64,000 bases of DNA from Shinella kummerowiae (lineage in GTDB: Bacteria; Pseudomonadota; Alphaproteobacteria; Rhizobiales; Rhizobiaceae). A program made the translations under genes and the position numbers. Of this stretch, positions 39,119 through 48,295 are shown in pieces. Location of the stretch: NCBI RefSeq assembly GCF_009827055.1, contig NZ_WUMK01000008.1, positions 310,001 to 374,000 on the forward strand, written 5' to 3'. Below the pieces are notes generated by a model. The model had not been told where the DNA came from. It worked only from the letters and a program-made list of their open reading frames with translations, and searched no databases. Every line of letters starts with the position of its first letter. Position 1 is the first letter of the stretch.

Positions 39119-42100
39119 TCACTTTGCCGTGAGTTCGGCAAGGCTCGCCTCCATGACCCCGGCCTCCAGCCAATAGGTTTTCGCCGCTTCGGTATAGATC
39201 AGCCCGCAGCGGATTTCCCGGCCGGGATAGAGCGGTCCAAGGATTGCCCTATAGATCGCCAACTGCGCGCGATGTTCGAAGGGAATGGCCTCCGCCGAGG
39301 CCGGCGGCACCCGGTTCGTCTTGAAATCGACGATCTCCACCGCCGTTTCGCTGACGGCCATGCGGTCGATGCGGCCCGACACCGCATAGTCGCGGCTGCC
39401 CAGCGCCAATGTGCCCATGATCGACACTTCCGCCCGCGCCGCAGGGGAAAAGATCGTCGCAAGGCTCGCGTCGCCGATCACCGCCAGCGCTGCCGTCACA
39501 AGCGAGGCCTGTGCTGCCGCCGGCCAGTTGGCAGCGGCCCGTTCGAGATAGCGCCGCGCCGCCGCCGGCCGTTCGTTTGGGTCGAAGGACGGCAGGACCT
39601 GCAGGAACCGGTGCAGGATGCGCCCGCGTTCCAGCGCAATCCCGGCATCCGGACCGCTGCCGCCCCGCCGGCCAAACAGCGCCGAGGGCACCAGCAGATC
39701 CGCAGTATCCGTCTCGATCACCGCCGCTGCCCCGGATGGGCTCAGCGGTCGCGGCAGGGCTTTCTGCACCGGCAAGGGTTTGCCGAGCGCCTCGGGCAGG
39801 GCAATCCTGGTCTTCTCCTCAATGGAGGCCGCGATGACGTCGCCGACAGCCGCCGCGCCGGCCTCGCGCCAGGCGAGACCCTGCCAACTCTCGCCCGAAG
39901 TCGAAAACGTCGTTTCGACCGCCCGGTCGCTATCGGACTGCAGTGCCGCGGCGATCATCGGGTGCCAGGTGTCCTTGTTCTCCTGCCGCCCGCGGTAACC
40001 GCAGACCACCAGCCGGTCCGCCGCGCGCGTCATCGCAACATAGAGCAGCCGGCGGTATTCCTCTTCCGCGCCGGCCTTTATGCGCTCGGCATCGGCCGCG
40101 GTCAGCGCATTGCCGAAATCCTTCAGCGGCAGCCAGGCCGGCAGGCCACCGGCAAGGTTTTCCGCCGAAAGGAAGCGCAAGGTCGGCATGTGGCTGTGGC
40201 TGAAGGCCTTTGCCCCGCCATCGACGAGGAAAACGACCGGCGCCTCCAGTCCCTTGGCGGCATGCACGGTCATGATACGGATTTCGCCGCGCGCCTTGTC
40301 CTGCTCGCGCTTGACCGTCGGCGCCTCCAGTTCCAGCGTGGAAACAAAGGCTTGCAGACCCGGGAGGCCGTTCTCCTCCTGCTCCAGCGCGAAGGTGAGG
40401 AATTCGTCGATGATCTCGCCGGCTTCCGTGCCGAGCCGGGCAAGAAACGCCCGCCGCCCGCCGCCGGCACCGAGAATGCGGGCGTAAAAATCATGCACCG
40501 ACTGGCCACGCGCGTCCCGGATAAGGTTTTCCAGCCGGCGAACGATCGGAAAGAGCAGGACATCGGCTTCGCCCACGGCGCGCAACCGCGCCCACAGGCC
40601 TTCCGTTTCGCCGCGTCGCGCCGCGAGCTCAAATAGCGCGTCCTCACCGAGCCCAAACAGCGGGCTTTTCAAGAGCGCCGCCAGCGAAAGATCGTCCTCC
40701 GGCAGCACGGCGAAGCGGCCGAGCGCCATCAGGTCCTGCACGGCGATATGTTTCGTCAGCACCAGCCGGTCGGCGCCGGCGACGGGCAGGTTGTGCCGCT
40801 GCTTCAGGGTGCGGGTGAGCGCATTGACGAAGGCGTCACGCTTGCGCACCAGCACGATGACGTCGCCGGCAGCCATCAGCCGCGCATTGCCCTTTTCCGT
40901 TACGGTCTCGCGGCCGATCCAGCCCGCCAGCGTGTCGGCGATGCGCCGCGCCAGCACGTTGATCGGCGCCTCTTCGGCCACGGCGTCGAAGGGTGCGGTC
41001 CAGTCTTCCTCGTCCAGGCCGGGCGGGGCGGCGATCACCTCCCAGATATCGACGGCCCCCGGTTCGAGCCCGCGATTGGAGGCATGCACGATCTCTCCAC
41101 CATCCGGCGACAGTCCGCGTGCATTGCCAACGTCGAGAAAGACCCGGTCGACGGCCGACAGCACATCCCGCGTCGAACGGAAGGAAAGCAGCAGGCGAAT
41201 CGGGCTGAAGGCGGTGTCCGCCGCCCGCGTGCGTCGCGAAACCTCGCGGCCCTCCTCGGCAAACCGCTCCGGCCGCGCGCCCTGGAAGGAATAGATCGAC
41301 TGTTTCTCGTCGCCCACGGCGAAGATCGTGCGCCCTGCGATGCGCGCCGTTTCGCCGGCAAAGAAATCGTCGGTCAGGGCCTTCACGATCTGCCATTGCC
41401 GCGGGCTGGTGTCCTGCGCTTCGTCGACGAGGATATGGTCGATGCCCTGGTCGAGCTTGTAGTGCACCCAGGCGCTGACGCGCTCGCGGGTCAACAGCGC
41501 CGCCGTGCGGTCGATGAGGTCGTCGAAGTCGAGCAGGCTGCGCGCCCGCTTCAAATCCTCATAGTCGCCGATCAGCCGTTCGGCGATGACAAGGGCGGCC
41601 AGCGTCGCCTCAACCATGCGAAAGCGCCGCAACCGGTCGTCGCAGGCCGTGATATGCGCCTGCGCGGCCAGCAGCGCCTCTTCCAGATAGGGGGCGCTGT
41701 CACGCACCTTCTTGGAGAAGAATGAACGATCGAGGCTGCGCGGTGTGCCGGTGCCGGTGAAGAACAGATCGTAGAGCGCCGCTCGCCGTGCTTCGGCATC
41801 CGTCAGCTTTGTCAGGCCGCGCAAACCGGCAGCGGACGCTTTTACCGTTTCGCTGCCGAGGTTTTCAGCGGCGACGAGGTAGGATTCGAGCGTGACACCC
41901 TGCAGGCCATCGAGCGGCCAGAACGACGCCAGAATATCCTCCGCCGTCTCGTGCGGGTCCAGCCCGCTTTCCCGGCGCAGCACAGTCTCGATGCCACCGG
42001 CTTTCTCGGCAGTTTCGAGAAACTCGCGGATCGGCCCGCGGCGCGCGACGATGTCGGAGATCAGCCGTTCGAGCCCGGTATCGTCGGCAATGTCGAGCAC

Positions 42101-42694
42101 GGTGGCGAAGGCGTCGGTCAGCGCCTCGTCGTCCTCGCTCGTCGTCGCCGTCAGCAGCGTGCGGCGGGCATCGGCCAGAAGCACCGCCGCCGCCCGGTCG
42201 TCGAGCACGGAAAAATGACCGGCCACATTGGCTTCCAGCGGAAACTGGTGCAGCAGCGCCTCGCAGAAGGCGTGGATGGTCTGGATCTTCAGGCCGCCCG
42301 GCGTTTCGAGCGCCCGGGCAAAGAGGCGGCGCGCCTCGGCGAGCTTGATAGCATCCGGCCGCCTGCCCTCGACGGCGGCGACACGCTCGGACAAGTCCGC
42401 GTCGGAGAGTGTCGCCCAATCGGCAAGCCGCTCGAAAACGCGGTTCGACATTTCGGAAGCCGCCGCCTTCGTATAGGTCAGGCAGAGGATGGCCGAGGGC
42501 CGGCAGCCGGCGAGCAGCAGCCGGATGACGCGCTGGGTCAGGACGTGTGTCTTGCCCGAGCCGGCATTGGCCGAGACCCAGGCCGAGCGGTCGGGATCCG
42601 ACGCCGTCGCCTGTTTCTGCGATGTCCAGCTCAGCCAGGTGGCGGGATCGGCCGAGGCGGGCCGATCGTCCTTGGGAACACCGTCCTCAAGCAT
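39119..42694 (-). CDS. addA: Double-strand break repair helicase-nuclease AddA
   Basis: Helicase and nuclease subunit of AddAB, the RecBCD counterpart that resects double-strand ends. The 1191 residues carry UvrD-type motifs: Q-motif and Walker A SANAGSGKTHVL, LCLTYTKAAASEM, HILVDEAQDTSPRQW, AVGDEKQSIYSFQGA, MTVHAAKGLEAPVV and YVAMTRAADRL. At the C-terminus is the RecB nuclease motif EIVDFKTNR. I chose the ATG (MLEDGVPKDD) overlapping addB by 8 bp. Confidence 0.94.
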   Translation of the reverse strand: MLEDGVPKDDRPASADPATWLSWTSQKQATASDPDRSAWVSANAGSGKTHVLTQRVIRLLLAGCRPSAILCLTYTKAAASEMSNRVFERLADWATLSDADLSERVAAVEGRRPDAIKLAEARRLFARALETPGGLKIQTIHAFCEALLHQFPLEANVAGHFSVLDDRAAAVLLADARRTLLTATTSEDDEALTDAFATVLDIADDTGLERLISDIVARRGPIREFLETAEKAGGIETVLRRESGLDPHETAEDILASFWPLDGLQGVTLESYLVAAENLGSETVKASAAGLRGLTKLTDAEARRAALYDLFFTGTGTPRSLDRSFFSKKVRDSAPYLEEALLAAQAHITACDDRLRRFRMVEATLAALVIAERLIGDYEDLKRARSLLDFDDLIDRTAALLTRERVSAWVHYKLDQGIDHILVDEAQDTSPRQWQIVKALTDDFFAGETARIAGRTIFAVGDEKQSIYSFQGARPERFAEEGREVSRRTRAADTAFSPIRLLLSFRSTRDVLSAVDRVFLDVGNARGLSPDGGEIVHASNRGLEPGAVDIWEVIAAPPGLDEEDWTAPFDAVAEEAPINVLARRIADTLAGWIGRETVTEKGNARLMAAGDVIVLVRKRDAFVNALTRTLKQRHNLPVAGADRLVLTKHIAVQDLMALGRFAVLPEDDLSLAALLKSPLFGLGEDALFELAARRGETEGLWARLRAVGEADVLLFPIVRRLENLIRDARGQSVHDFYARILGAGGGRRAFLARLGTEAGEIIDEFLTFALEQEENGLPGLQAFVSTLELEAPTVKREQDKARGEIRIMTVHAAKGLEAPVVFLVDGGAKAFSHSHMPTLRFLSAENLAGGLPAWLPLKDFGNALTAADAERIKAGAEEEYRRLLYVAMTRAADRLVVCGYRGRQENKDTWHPMIAAALQSDSDRAVETTFSTSGESWQGLAWREAGAAAVGDVIAASIEEKTRIALPEALGKPLPVQKALPRPLSPSGAAAVIETDTADLLVPSALFGRRGGSGPDAGIALERGRILHRFLQVLPSFDPNERPAAARRYLERAAANWPAAAQASLVTAALAVIGDASLATIFSPAARAEVSIMGTLALGSRDYAVSGRIDRMAVSETAVEIVDFKTNRVPPASAEAIPFEHRAQLAIYRAILGPLYPGREIRCGLIYTEAAKTYWLEAGVMEASLAELTAK

Positions 42695-45600
42695 CCTCGG
42701 TCTCCCCGCCGTTTTCCGCCGACGACCATTCCGCGACCCGCGCCAGATGGTCGTATTCACCGCCATAGTCGCGTTCCTGCTCGGGAATGAGCCGGGAGGC
42801 GAAGCCGTAGCGTCCCTCGATCAGCCCGGTGAGCAGCTTTTCCAGCTCCGTCAGGGAATCCTCGGCGAGGTCGGCCGCCGATTTCGGTATCGTGCCGGCG
42901 GACTTGGCATGTTCGTTGTTGACCTGCTCGGCCTTGAACCGCTCGCCGGGCTTGAGCCGCACATAGAGAAGGTTTGCCGGCTCACGGATGCCCGGCCCGC
43001 GGAAGGCACCGCGCTTCAGCGCCGCTGCCTCCAGTGCCAGCTGCGGATCGAGCAGCGCCCGCGCCACCTTGAGCGAGGGCGTGCTGCCGGTCTTGTAGTC
43101 GAGAATATCGGCGCTGCCATCCGGCAGGATGTCAATCCGGTCGGCGATGCCGGTCAGCCGTATTCCGGCGACGCCGAGATCCAGTGAGGCCGGAACTTCC
43201 GTCAGGCTTTCGCGCACGCCGCCGGCCCGTTCGAGATGCCATGTCACGAAGGCGCGGGCGACGGCGGCAAAACGTGGGCGCCAGACCGCGTCGATGTGCG
43301 GCGGCAGCGCCACGGCATCGAATTCCTCGTTCAGGATGCGGGTGACGAGGGTGTGGGGCTCGCCCGTCGCCTCTTCCCGCACGAAACGATCGACGATGCG
43401 GTGGTAGAGCGAGCCGCGCTCGGCCGGCCCCGGATCGAGGTTGAACGGCGCGATCGGATCGAGGCGCAGGATATGCCGGGCATAAATCGCGTATGGGTCG
43501 CGCCGCAGACGGCCGATCTGGCTGAAGGAGTATTTTCTCGGCTGCAGCTCGGCGGGTGGTCGCGGTGCCGGGCGTGTGGCATTCGCCACATTGGGTCCCT
43601 TGTCGATCTGGTTTGCCCAGTCGATGACGTCCTTGCCGCGCAGGCGCAGATCGGCCGCCAGAACCGGCCCGCCGACGGCGATGAGCCGTTGCAGCCAGCG
43701 CGAGGCGACGGTCGGTGCCGTACCGTTGCGCAGCGCCCGGGTCAGGATCAGCTTGGGGGTCGCGGCCGCCATCTGCAAGTCATGGCCGAGCTGGCCGATC
43801 CGCCGTTCCGGCGGCTCCAGGCCGATTTCAACCTTCATGACGCGCGACAGGAAGGCATCGTTCGTCGCCTGCCCCGGCCAGGTGCCCTCGTTCAGGCCGC
43901 CGATCACCACGGTATCGACGCTCTGGAGGCGCGATTCGAGCGCGCCGAAAATGAAGACGCGCGGATGGCGCATGGAGCGCGGCTTGACGCTTTCGCTCGC
44001 CGCCAGCGCCTCGATGATGTCGCACCATTGCGGCCCGTCCGCCTCGATCTGCCCGTCGGTTTCCATCACGCTTTTCAACAGGTTGGCAAGGGCATCGCCC
44101 GCCTCGCCGGACCAGAGCGCGGCAAGGTCGCCACGCTCGTCCACCGCCACGGCTTCCAGCGCGCGGCCGGTGCGCTCCGACCAGTCGGAAACGGTGAGTT
44201 TCGAGGAGAAGCGCCGCCCGGTGCGGCTCTGCTGCACAAGCACGCCGGCCAGCGGCTCGACGGCGTCTGCGACGCGCCGCGCAAGGTCGCGGGCAAGCGG
44301 GATCGCCTGCTCCGGCAGCGCCGTGCGCCAGACGGGCGGATGGCGGTCGTCGGCCTGGCGCTCCAGAGCGGCATCAAGCAGGGGTTCGAGCGTGGAAATG
44401 TCGATCTCGGCCGTGCCCCCGCGCAACGCCGTCAGCTCCAGCGCGGTGACCGCGACACCGAGATCCCCGGCAGGCAGGCCGAAACGCGCGAGCGGATGTT
44501 TCAGAAGGGCGACGAGCGGCACCGGATCGCCGGGGCGCAGCGCCGCCTCCACCAGCAGCCGCAGAAGCGTGCCCTGCGGTGTCGACAGGAGCGGCGTGCC
44601 GGCCGAATCGTCCGCCTCGATGCCGAAGCGTGCAAGTTCCGCCGCCACGCGCCGGCCGAGCTTGCGGTCGGGCGTGATCAGCGCGGCCTGGGCATCCTCG
44701 CCGTCCTCCAGCGCAAGACGCAGCGCAATGGCGATCGCCAGCGCCTCTTCCCGCTCATTGGCGGCCTCGACGAGCGAGACGTCACGAAAGGCGTCCGCCA
44801 GCTGATCGGCGTCGAGCGTGCCGCGAACATCGCCCCAGCTCGCCGTCGCCTGCGTCGGCAGGAAGGCGCTGGAGAGGATTTGTGCGCGGTACTCCAGCGC
44901 TTCAGGGGGCGTGCCGAGCGGCTCGACATCGCCGCGGGTGCAGCCCATGCGGGCGAGCAGGCGGTGGAGACCGTATTGCGGATGGCTGCGGGCGGCCGCA
45001 TCCGGTTTCTGCGCGCCCGCGCCCTGATGGCCGACAAGCAGCCATTCGGCATCGGACATGAAACGGTCGAGCCCCGGCAGGATGACGACGCCGTTCGGCA
45101 GTTTTGCCACGGCGGCGATGAGGCTCGCCGTCGCGGGAATGGAGCCGGTCGAGCCGGCGATGATGACGGGGCCTGCGGGCGGCGCGTGTCTGTAGCGCTC
45201 GGTTTCGGCATGCAGCGTCGCATTGCGCCGGAGCGATGGCGAGGAGCGGTTGAGTTCGGTCAGCCGCGCCGGCCAGTATTCGCTGGCGATCTTCAAAAAC
45301 GCGGCGGTAAGCTGCCACCAGAGCGCATGGTTGGACACGTCGAGATTGTCGAGCGCCAGCCAGTCGAGCTCTTCCGTCTCCATCGCGTCGATGATGTCGG
45401 CGAGGTTGCGGGCAAGCCAGACGGCATCCGCCGGGCTTGCCGGCGCCACCAGCGGGCTTTCGGCATGCACGGCGGTGACGGCGGCCGGCAGGCGGTTGCG
45501 CCAGGCGAGCACGAGGCGGGCGAGTTCGAGGAGCCGCGTCGGCCCGGAAAGCGGTTCCGCCATGTCGAGCAGCGCGGGCGTCACCTCGTCGAAGAAGCCG

Positions 45601-45860
45601 CTGTCGTCGTCGGTCTCGCCCAGCGCCCGGATGACCGGCAGGATTGCTGAGCGCCCGCCGAGAAGATCGACGAATTCCGAGCGCAGCACGCGGGCCGAAC
45701 GCCGCGTTGGCACATAGACCGTTACGTCGGCCAGTGCCAGCGGATCGGCCGGATCATAGGTGAAGCCGGGCACCAGCTGCCCGTCGATCAGGGTCGAGGC
45801 CACCGTCTTCAAAAAGGGCAGGCTCGCCGGAATGGAATAGATACGGCCGCGTCCTGTCAT
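42687..45860 (-). CDS. addB: Double-strand break repair protein AddB
   Basis: Second subunit of AddAB. The 1057 residues start GRGRIYSIPASLPFLKTVA, have VYVPTRRSARVLRSEF, GLNEGTWPG and the C-terminal nuclease motif ADILDYKTGSTPS. Only two cysteines are visible in the whole protein, so the four-cysteine iron-sulfur cluster of Bacillus-type AddB cannot be present; this is typical of the alphaproteobacterial form. It begins the addB-addA unit. Confidence 0.93.
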   Translation of the reverse strand: MTGRGRIYSIPASLPFLKTVASTLIDGQLVPGFTYDPADPLALADVTVYVPTRRSARVLRSEFVDLLGGRSAILPVIRALGETDDDSGFFDEVTPALLDMAEPLSGPTRLLELARLVLAWRNRLPAAVTAVHAESPLVAPASPADAVWLARNLADIIDAMETEELDWLALDNLDVSNHALWWQLTAAFLKIASEYWPARLTELNRSSPSLRRNATLHAETERYRHAPPAGPVIIAGSTGSIPATASLIAAVAKLPNGVVILPGLDRFMSDAEWLLVGHQGAGAQKPDAAARSHPQYGLHRLLARMGCTRGDVEPLGTPPEALEYRAQILSSAFLPTQATASWGDVRGTLDADQLADAFRDVSLVEAANEREEALAIAIALRLALEDGEDAQAALITPDRKLGRRVAAELARFGIEADDSAGTPLLSTPQGTLLRLLVEAALRPGDPVPLVALLKHPLARFGLPAGDLGVAVTALELTALRGGTAEIDISTLEPLLDAALERQADDRHPPVWRTALPEQAIPLARDLARRVADAVEPLAGVLVQQSRTGRRFSSKLTVSDWSERTGRALEAVAVDERGDLAALWSGEAGDALANLLKSVMETDGQIEADGPQWCDIIEALAASESVKPRSMRHPRVFIFGALESRLQSVDTVVIGGLNEGTWPGQATNDAFLSRVMKVEIGLEPPERRIGQLGHDLQMAAATPKLILTRALRNGTAPTVASRWLQRLIAVGGPVLAADLRLRGKDVIDWANQIDKGPNVANATRPAPRPPAELQPRKYSFSQIGRLRRDPYAIYARHILRLDPIAPFNLDPGPAERGSLYHRIVDRFVREEATGEPHTLVTRILNEEFDAVALPPHIDAVWRPRFAAVARAFVTWHLERAGGVRESLTEVPASLDLGVAGIRLTGIADRIDILPDGSADILDYKTGSTPSLKVARALLDPQLALEAAALKRGAFRGPGIREPANLLYVRLKPGERFKAEQVNNEHAKSAGTIPKSAADLAEDSLTELEKLLTGLIEGRYGFASRLIPEQERDYGGEYDHLARVAEWSSAENGGETEDA

Positions 45861-45922
45861 GGCAGGTCTCCGGGGAGGGTAATCGCATGGCGAGGCGCCC
45901 CCTTATCGGCCTGCCGGCACCG

Positions 45923-45990
45923 TCTCCCCGCGGGGGAGAAGGACAAAACCGCAGCCGTCTCGTGTCGCCTTCTCCCCCGGGGGGAGAAGG
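45923..45990. repeat. Intergenic palindromic repeat before addB
   Basis: Two related hairpins, TCTCCCC..GGGGAGA (45923-45939) and CCTTCTCCCC/GGGGAGAAGG (45968-45990), each part of a CCTTCTCCC/GGGAGAAGG unit. It lies in the 181-bp gap between murU and addB; this type of sequence is frequent between genes in Rhizobiales. Confidence 0.65.
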
Positions 45991-46041
45991 TGGCCCGCAC
46001 GGCCGGATGAGGGGGAAGCCCCTCATGCCTTTCGGCGAATG

Positions 46042-46776
46042 TCACGCCGCCGCCTCGCGGAAAGCGCCGATCACGGCCTCCGCGGCACCGATCGCGTCGG
46101 GCGTGCCGACGGTGATCCAGTGACCGTCCAGCGTGATGCCGTACAGTCGGCCTTTTTCGATCGCCCGGTCGAAATAGATGTTGAGGTTGAAGGCATCGTC
46201 GGGCGCGTCGTCCAGCAGCGCCGGCATCATGGCGATGGCGCCGGCATAGACGTACGGCGTGCCGTCACCGTCCTTGTAGCGCTTCAGCCGCCCCGCCGCG
46301 TCCATGGAAAAATCCTTCTTGCCGTTGTGACCGGTGGTCTCTTCCAGCGTCACGCAGAGCATGAGCATGTCCATGCTCGCGGGATCGAAGGTCTCCGCCA
46401 GCCGGGTGAGATTGCTCGGCCGTCCCGGCGTCTCGCCGATCCAGAACAGGTCGGCATTCATCACGAGCACAGGATCCCGGCCAAGCAGCTTCAGGCCCTT
46501 TGCGAGCCCACCGCCCGAATTCATCAGGCCATCGGTTTCGTCGGAGAGAATGATCTGCGGCTCGGTGCGGTTTGCGAGATGTGCCGTCATCTGGTCGGCG
46601 AAATGGTGCACATTGACGACGGCGCGCTTCACGCCGGCTTCGGCCAGCGCGTCGAGCCCATAGTCGATCATCGCCTTCCCGGCGATCGGCACCAGCGGTT
46701 TCGGCATGGTGTCGGTGATGGGGCGCAGGCGCGTTCCAAGGCCGGCGGCCAGCACCATGGCGTCTTCGATTGTCAT
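46042..46776 (-). CDS. murU: MurU-like nucleotidyltransferase (N-acetylmuramate-1-phosphate uridylyltransferase)
   Basis: Makes UDP-MurNAc from MurNAc-1-phosphate in cell-wall recycling. The 244 residues start MTIEDAMVLAAGLGTRLRPITDTMPKPLVPI, the sugar-nucleotidyltransferase signature, with HHFADQM, NADLFWIG and HWITVGTPDA. The open frame continues 28 codons upstream, inside the fusion gene end. Location after the kinase fusion (13-bp gap) supports the AmgK-MurU role rather than another sugar. Confidence 0.85.
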   Translation of the reverse strand: MTIEDAMVLAAGLGTRLRPITDTMPKPLVPIAGKAMIDYGLDALAEAGVKRAVVNVHHFADQMTAHLANRTEPQIILSDETDGLMNSGGGLAKGLKLLGRDPVLVMNADLFWIGETPGRPSNLTRLAETFDPASMDMLMLCVTLEETTGHNGKKDFSMDAAGRLKRYKDGDGTPYVYAGAIAMMPALLDDAPDDAFNLNIYFDRAIEKGRLYGITLDGHWITVGTPDAIGAAEAVIGAFREAAA

Positions 46777-46789
46777 CGCATACTCGCGC

Positions 46790-48286
46790 TTATGATTCGG
46801 TCGCGAGGATTCCAGCCTTTTCGCACCAGTCGCGCAAGGGGGCGAGGTCGGGATGACCAAGCGCGCGCGTGAGATTGCGGAAGGTGCGCGGCATGTGGCG
46901 CATATAGGCCGGCTTGCCGTCGCGCTGCATCAGCCGCACCCAGAGGCCGATGAGCTTGCAGTTGCGCTGTGCGGCCATGACATGCCAGTCGCGCAGGAAG
47001 CGCGTCCTGTCGAAGCCGGCGTCTTTTTCGCGTAGCGCAAGGTAGTGCTCAAGCACCTCGTCCGCCACACCGTCCGGCATGTCGACACGGGCATCCTGCA
47101 CCAGCGAGGCGACGTCATAGGCGGAGGGACCGATCATCGCATCCTGGAAATCGATGATGCCGACCCGGTCGGTGCCGGTCGCCTCCGGACGCCAGATGAT
47201 GTTCGGCGAATGGAAGTCGCGCAGCAGCAGATTGTGTTCGGCGTCGGCAAGGCTTTCGATCAGCCCATCCCAGATCGCGATATAGTCGCGCCGCTCCTCA
47301 TCGCTTGCAGGCCGGCCGCGTTTCCACGGCAGATACCAGTCGGTGAGCAGGCTCACCTCGATCTGCATGGCGTCGCGGTCGAAATCCGGCACATGATGGA
47401 CGATACCGTCGGCCACCGGCAGATCGCGTTCGAAGGCTTGCCCGTGCATGCGCGCAAGGCAGGCGGCGCTTTCGCGGTAGCGTTCGGCGATTGGCACGCC
47501 ATCGGCGTCGAGCACACCCTCGGTGCCGAGGTCCTCGATCAGCAGGATGCCCTGCGCGATGTCGATGTCGTAGATCGCCGGCGCGCGAAGACCGCGGGAG
47601 ACGAGATATCTGCCGATCGCGATGAACGGCTGCACGTCTTCGGCGATATGCGCGATCTGCTGATAATATTTGCCCTTGGCAAGGATCGGCCCCGGTGTGT
47701 GTCGCGGCGCATCCATCAGGACGAGGCGTTTTTCACCCGCGTAGATATGCTCATAGGCGCGAACGGACGCATCGCCCGTCAGGTGGCGCCGTGTGGCGTT
47801 GTCATAGCCGGCCTTGTCGAGGAAGGCACGGATCGCCAGCGAGCGTCGAATCCGGCTAAGTGCCGCCGCCGGCCCGTCGATCGCGACGCGACGACCATCC
47901 CCCTCATGCACGAAGCGCAGCGTGATCCCGTCCGTCGGCAACGCGCCAAAACCCTTTTCCGGCCATTCGACAAGGCAGATGCCGTCGGCGAGCGCTTCGT
48001 CGAAGCCGAGTTCGTCGATCTCGGCGGCGTCGGCGATGCGGTAGAGGTCGAAATGGGCGACCGGGATGCGCAGATCGTAGCTCTGCACCAGCGTGAAGGT
48101 CGGGCTCGGCACTTCCAGCAGGGCATCGTCCGCGATGGCGCGGATCACGGCCCGGGCGAAGGTCGACTTGCCGGCACCGAGATCGCCATGCAGCGCAACA
48201 TAGTCGCCGCGCTTCAGCGCCAGCGCCATATCCTCGCCGAAGCGGATGGTTGCGGCGTCGTCGGCGAGAAAGATCTCGAGCGACAT
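46790..48286 (-). CDS. TsaE-AmgK fusion: tRNA t6A ATPase plus MurNAc/GlcNAc anomeric kinase-like domain
   Basis: One 498-residue protein. Residues 1-150 are TsaE, the ATPase of the tRNA t6A complex: Walker A HGDLGAGKST (33-41), SPTFTLVQSY and DLYRI. Residues 155-498 are an aminoglycoside-phosphotransferase-fold kinase with GDASVRAYEH, LLRDFHSPNIIW (catalytic D357) and IIDFQDAMIGPSAYD (metal D379), as in AmgK. MurU follows, and divL precedes by 9 bp. Both domains look intact. Confidence 0.9.
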   Translation of the reverse strand: MSLEIFLADDAATIRFGEDMALALKRGDYVALHGDLGAGKSTFARAVIRAIADDALLEVPSPTFTLVQSYDLRIPVAHFDLYRIADAAEIDELGFDEALADGICLVEWPEKGFGALPTDGITLRFVHEGDGRRVAIDGPAAALSRIRRSLAIRAFLDKAGYDNATRRHLTGDASVRAYEHIYAGEKRLVLMDAPRHTPGPILAKGKYYQQIAHIAEDVQPFIAIGRYLVSRGLRAPAIYDIDIAQGILLIEDLGTEGVLDADGVPIAERYRESAACLARMHGQAFERDLPVADGIVHHVPDFDRDAMQIEVSLLTDWYLPWKRGRPASDEERRDYIAIWDGLIESLADAEHNLLLRDFHSPNIIWRPEATGTDRVGIIDFQDAMIGPSAYDVASLVQDARVDMPDGVADEVLEHYLALREKDAGFDRTRFLRDWHVMAAQRNCKLIGLWVRLMQRDGKPAYMRHMPRTFRNLTRALGHPDLAPLRDWCEKAGILATES

Positions 48287-48295
48287 GATGACTTC

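Noticed and set aside
43236..45650. An 804-codon plus-strand open frame opposite addB
   Set aside because: Shadow of addB: Arg/Gly-rich composition and no motifs, while the minus strand encodes full AddB.
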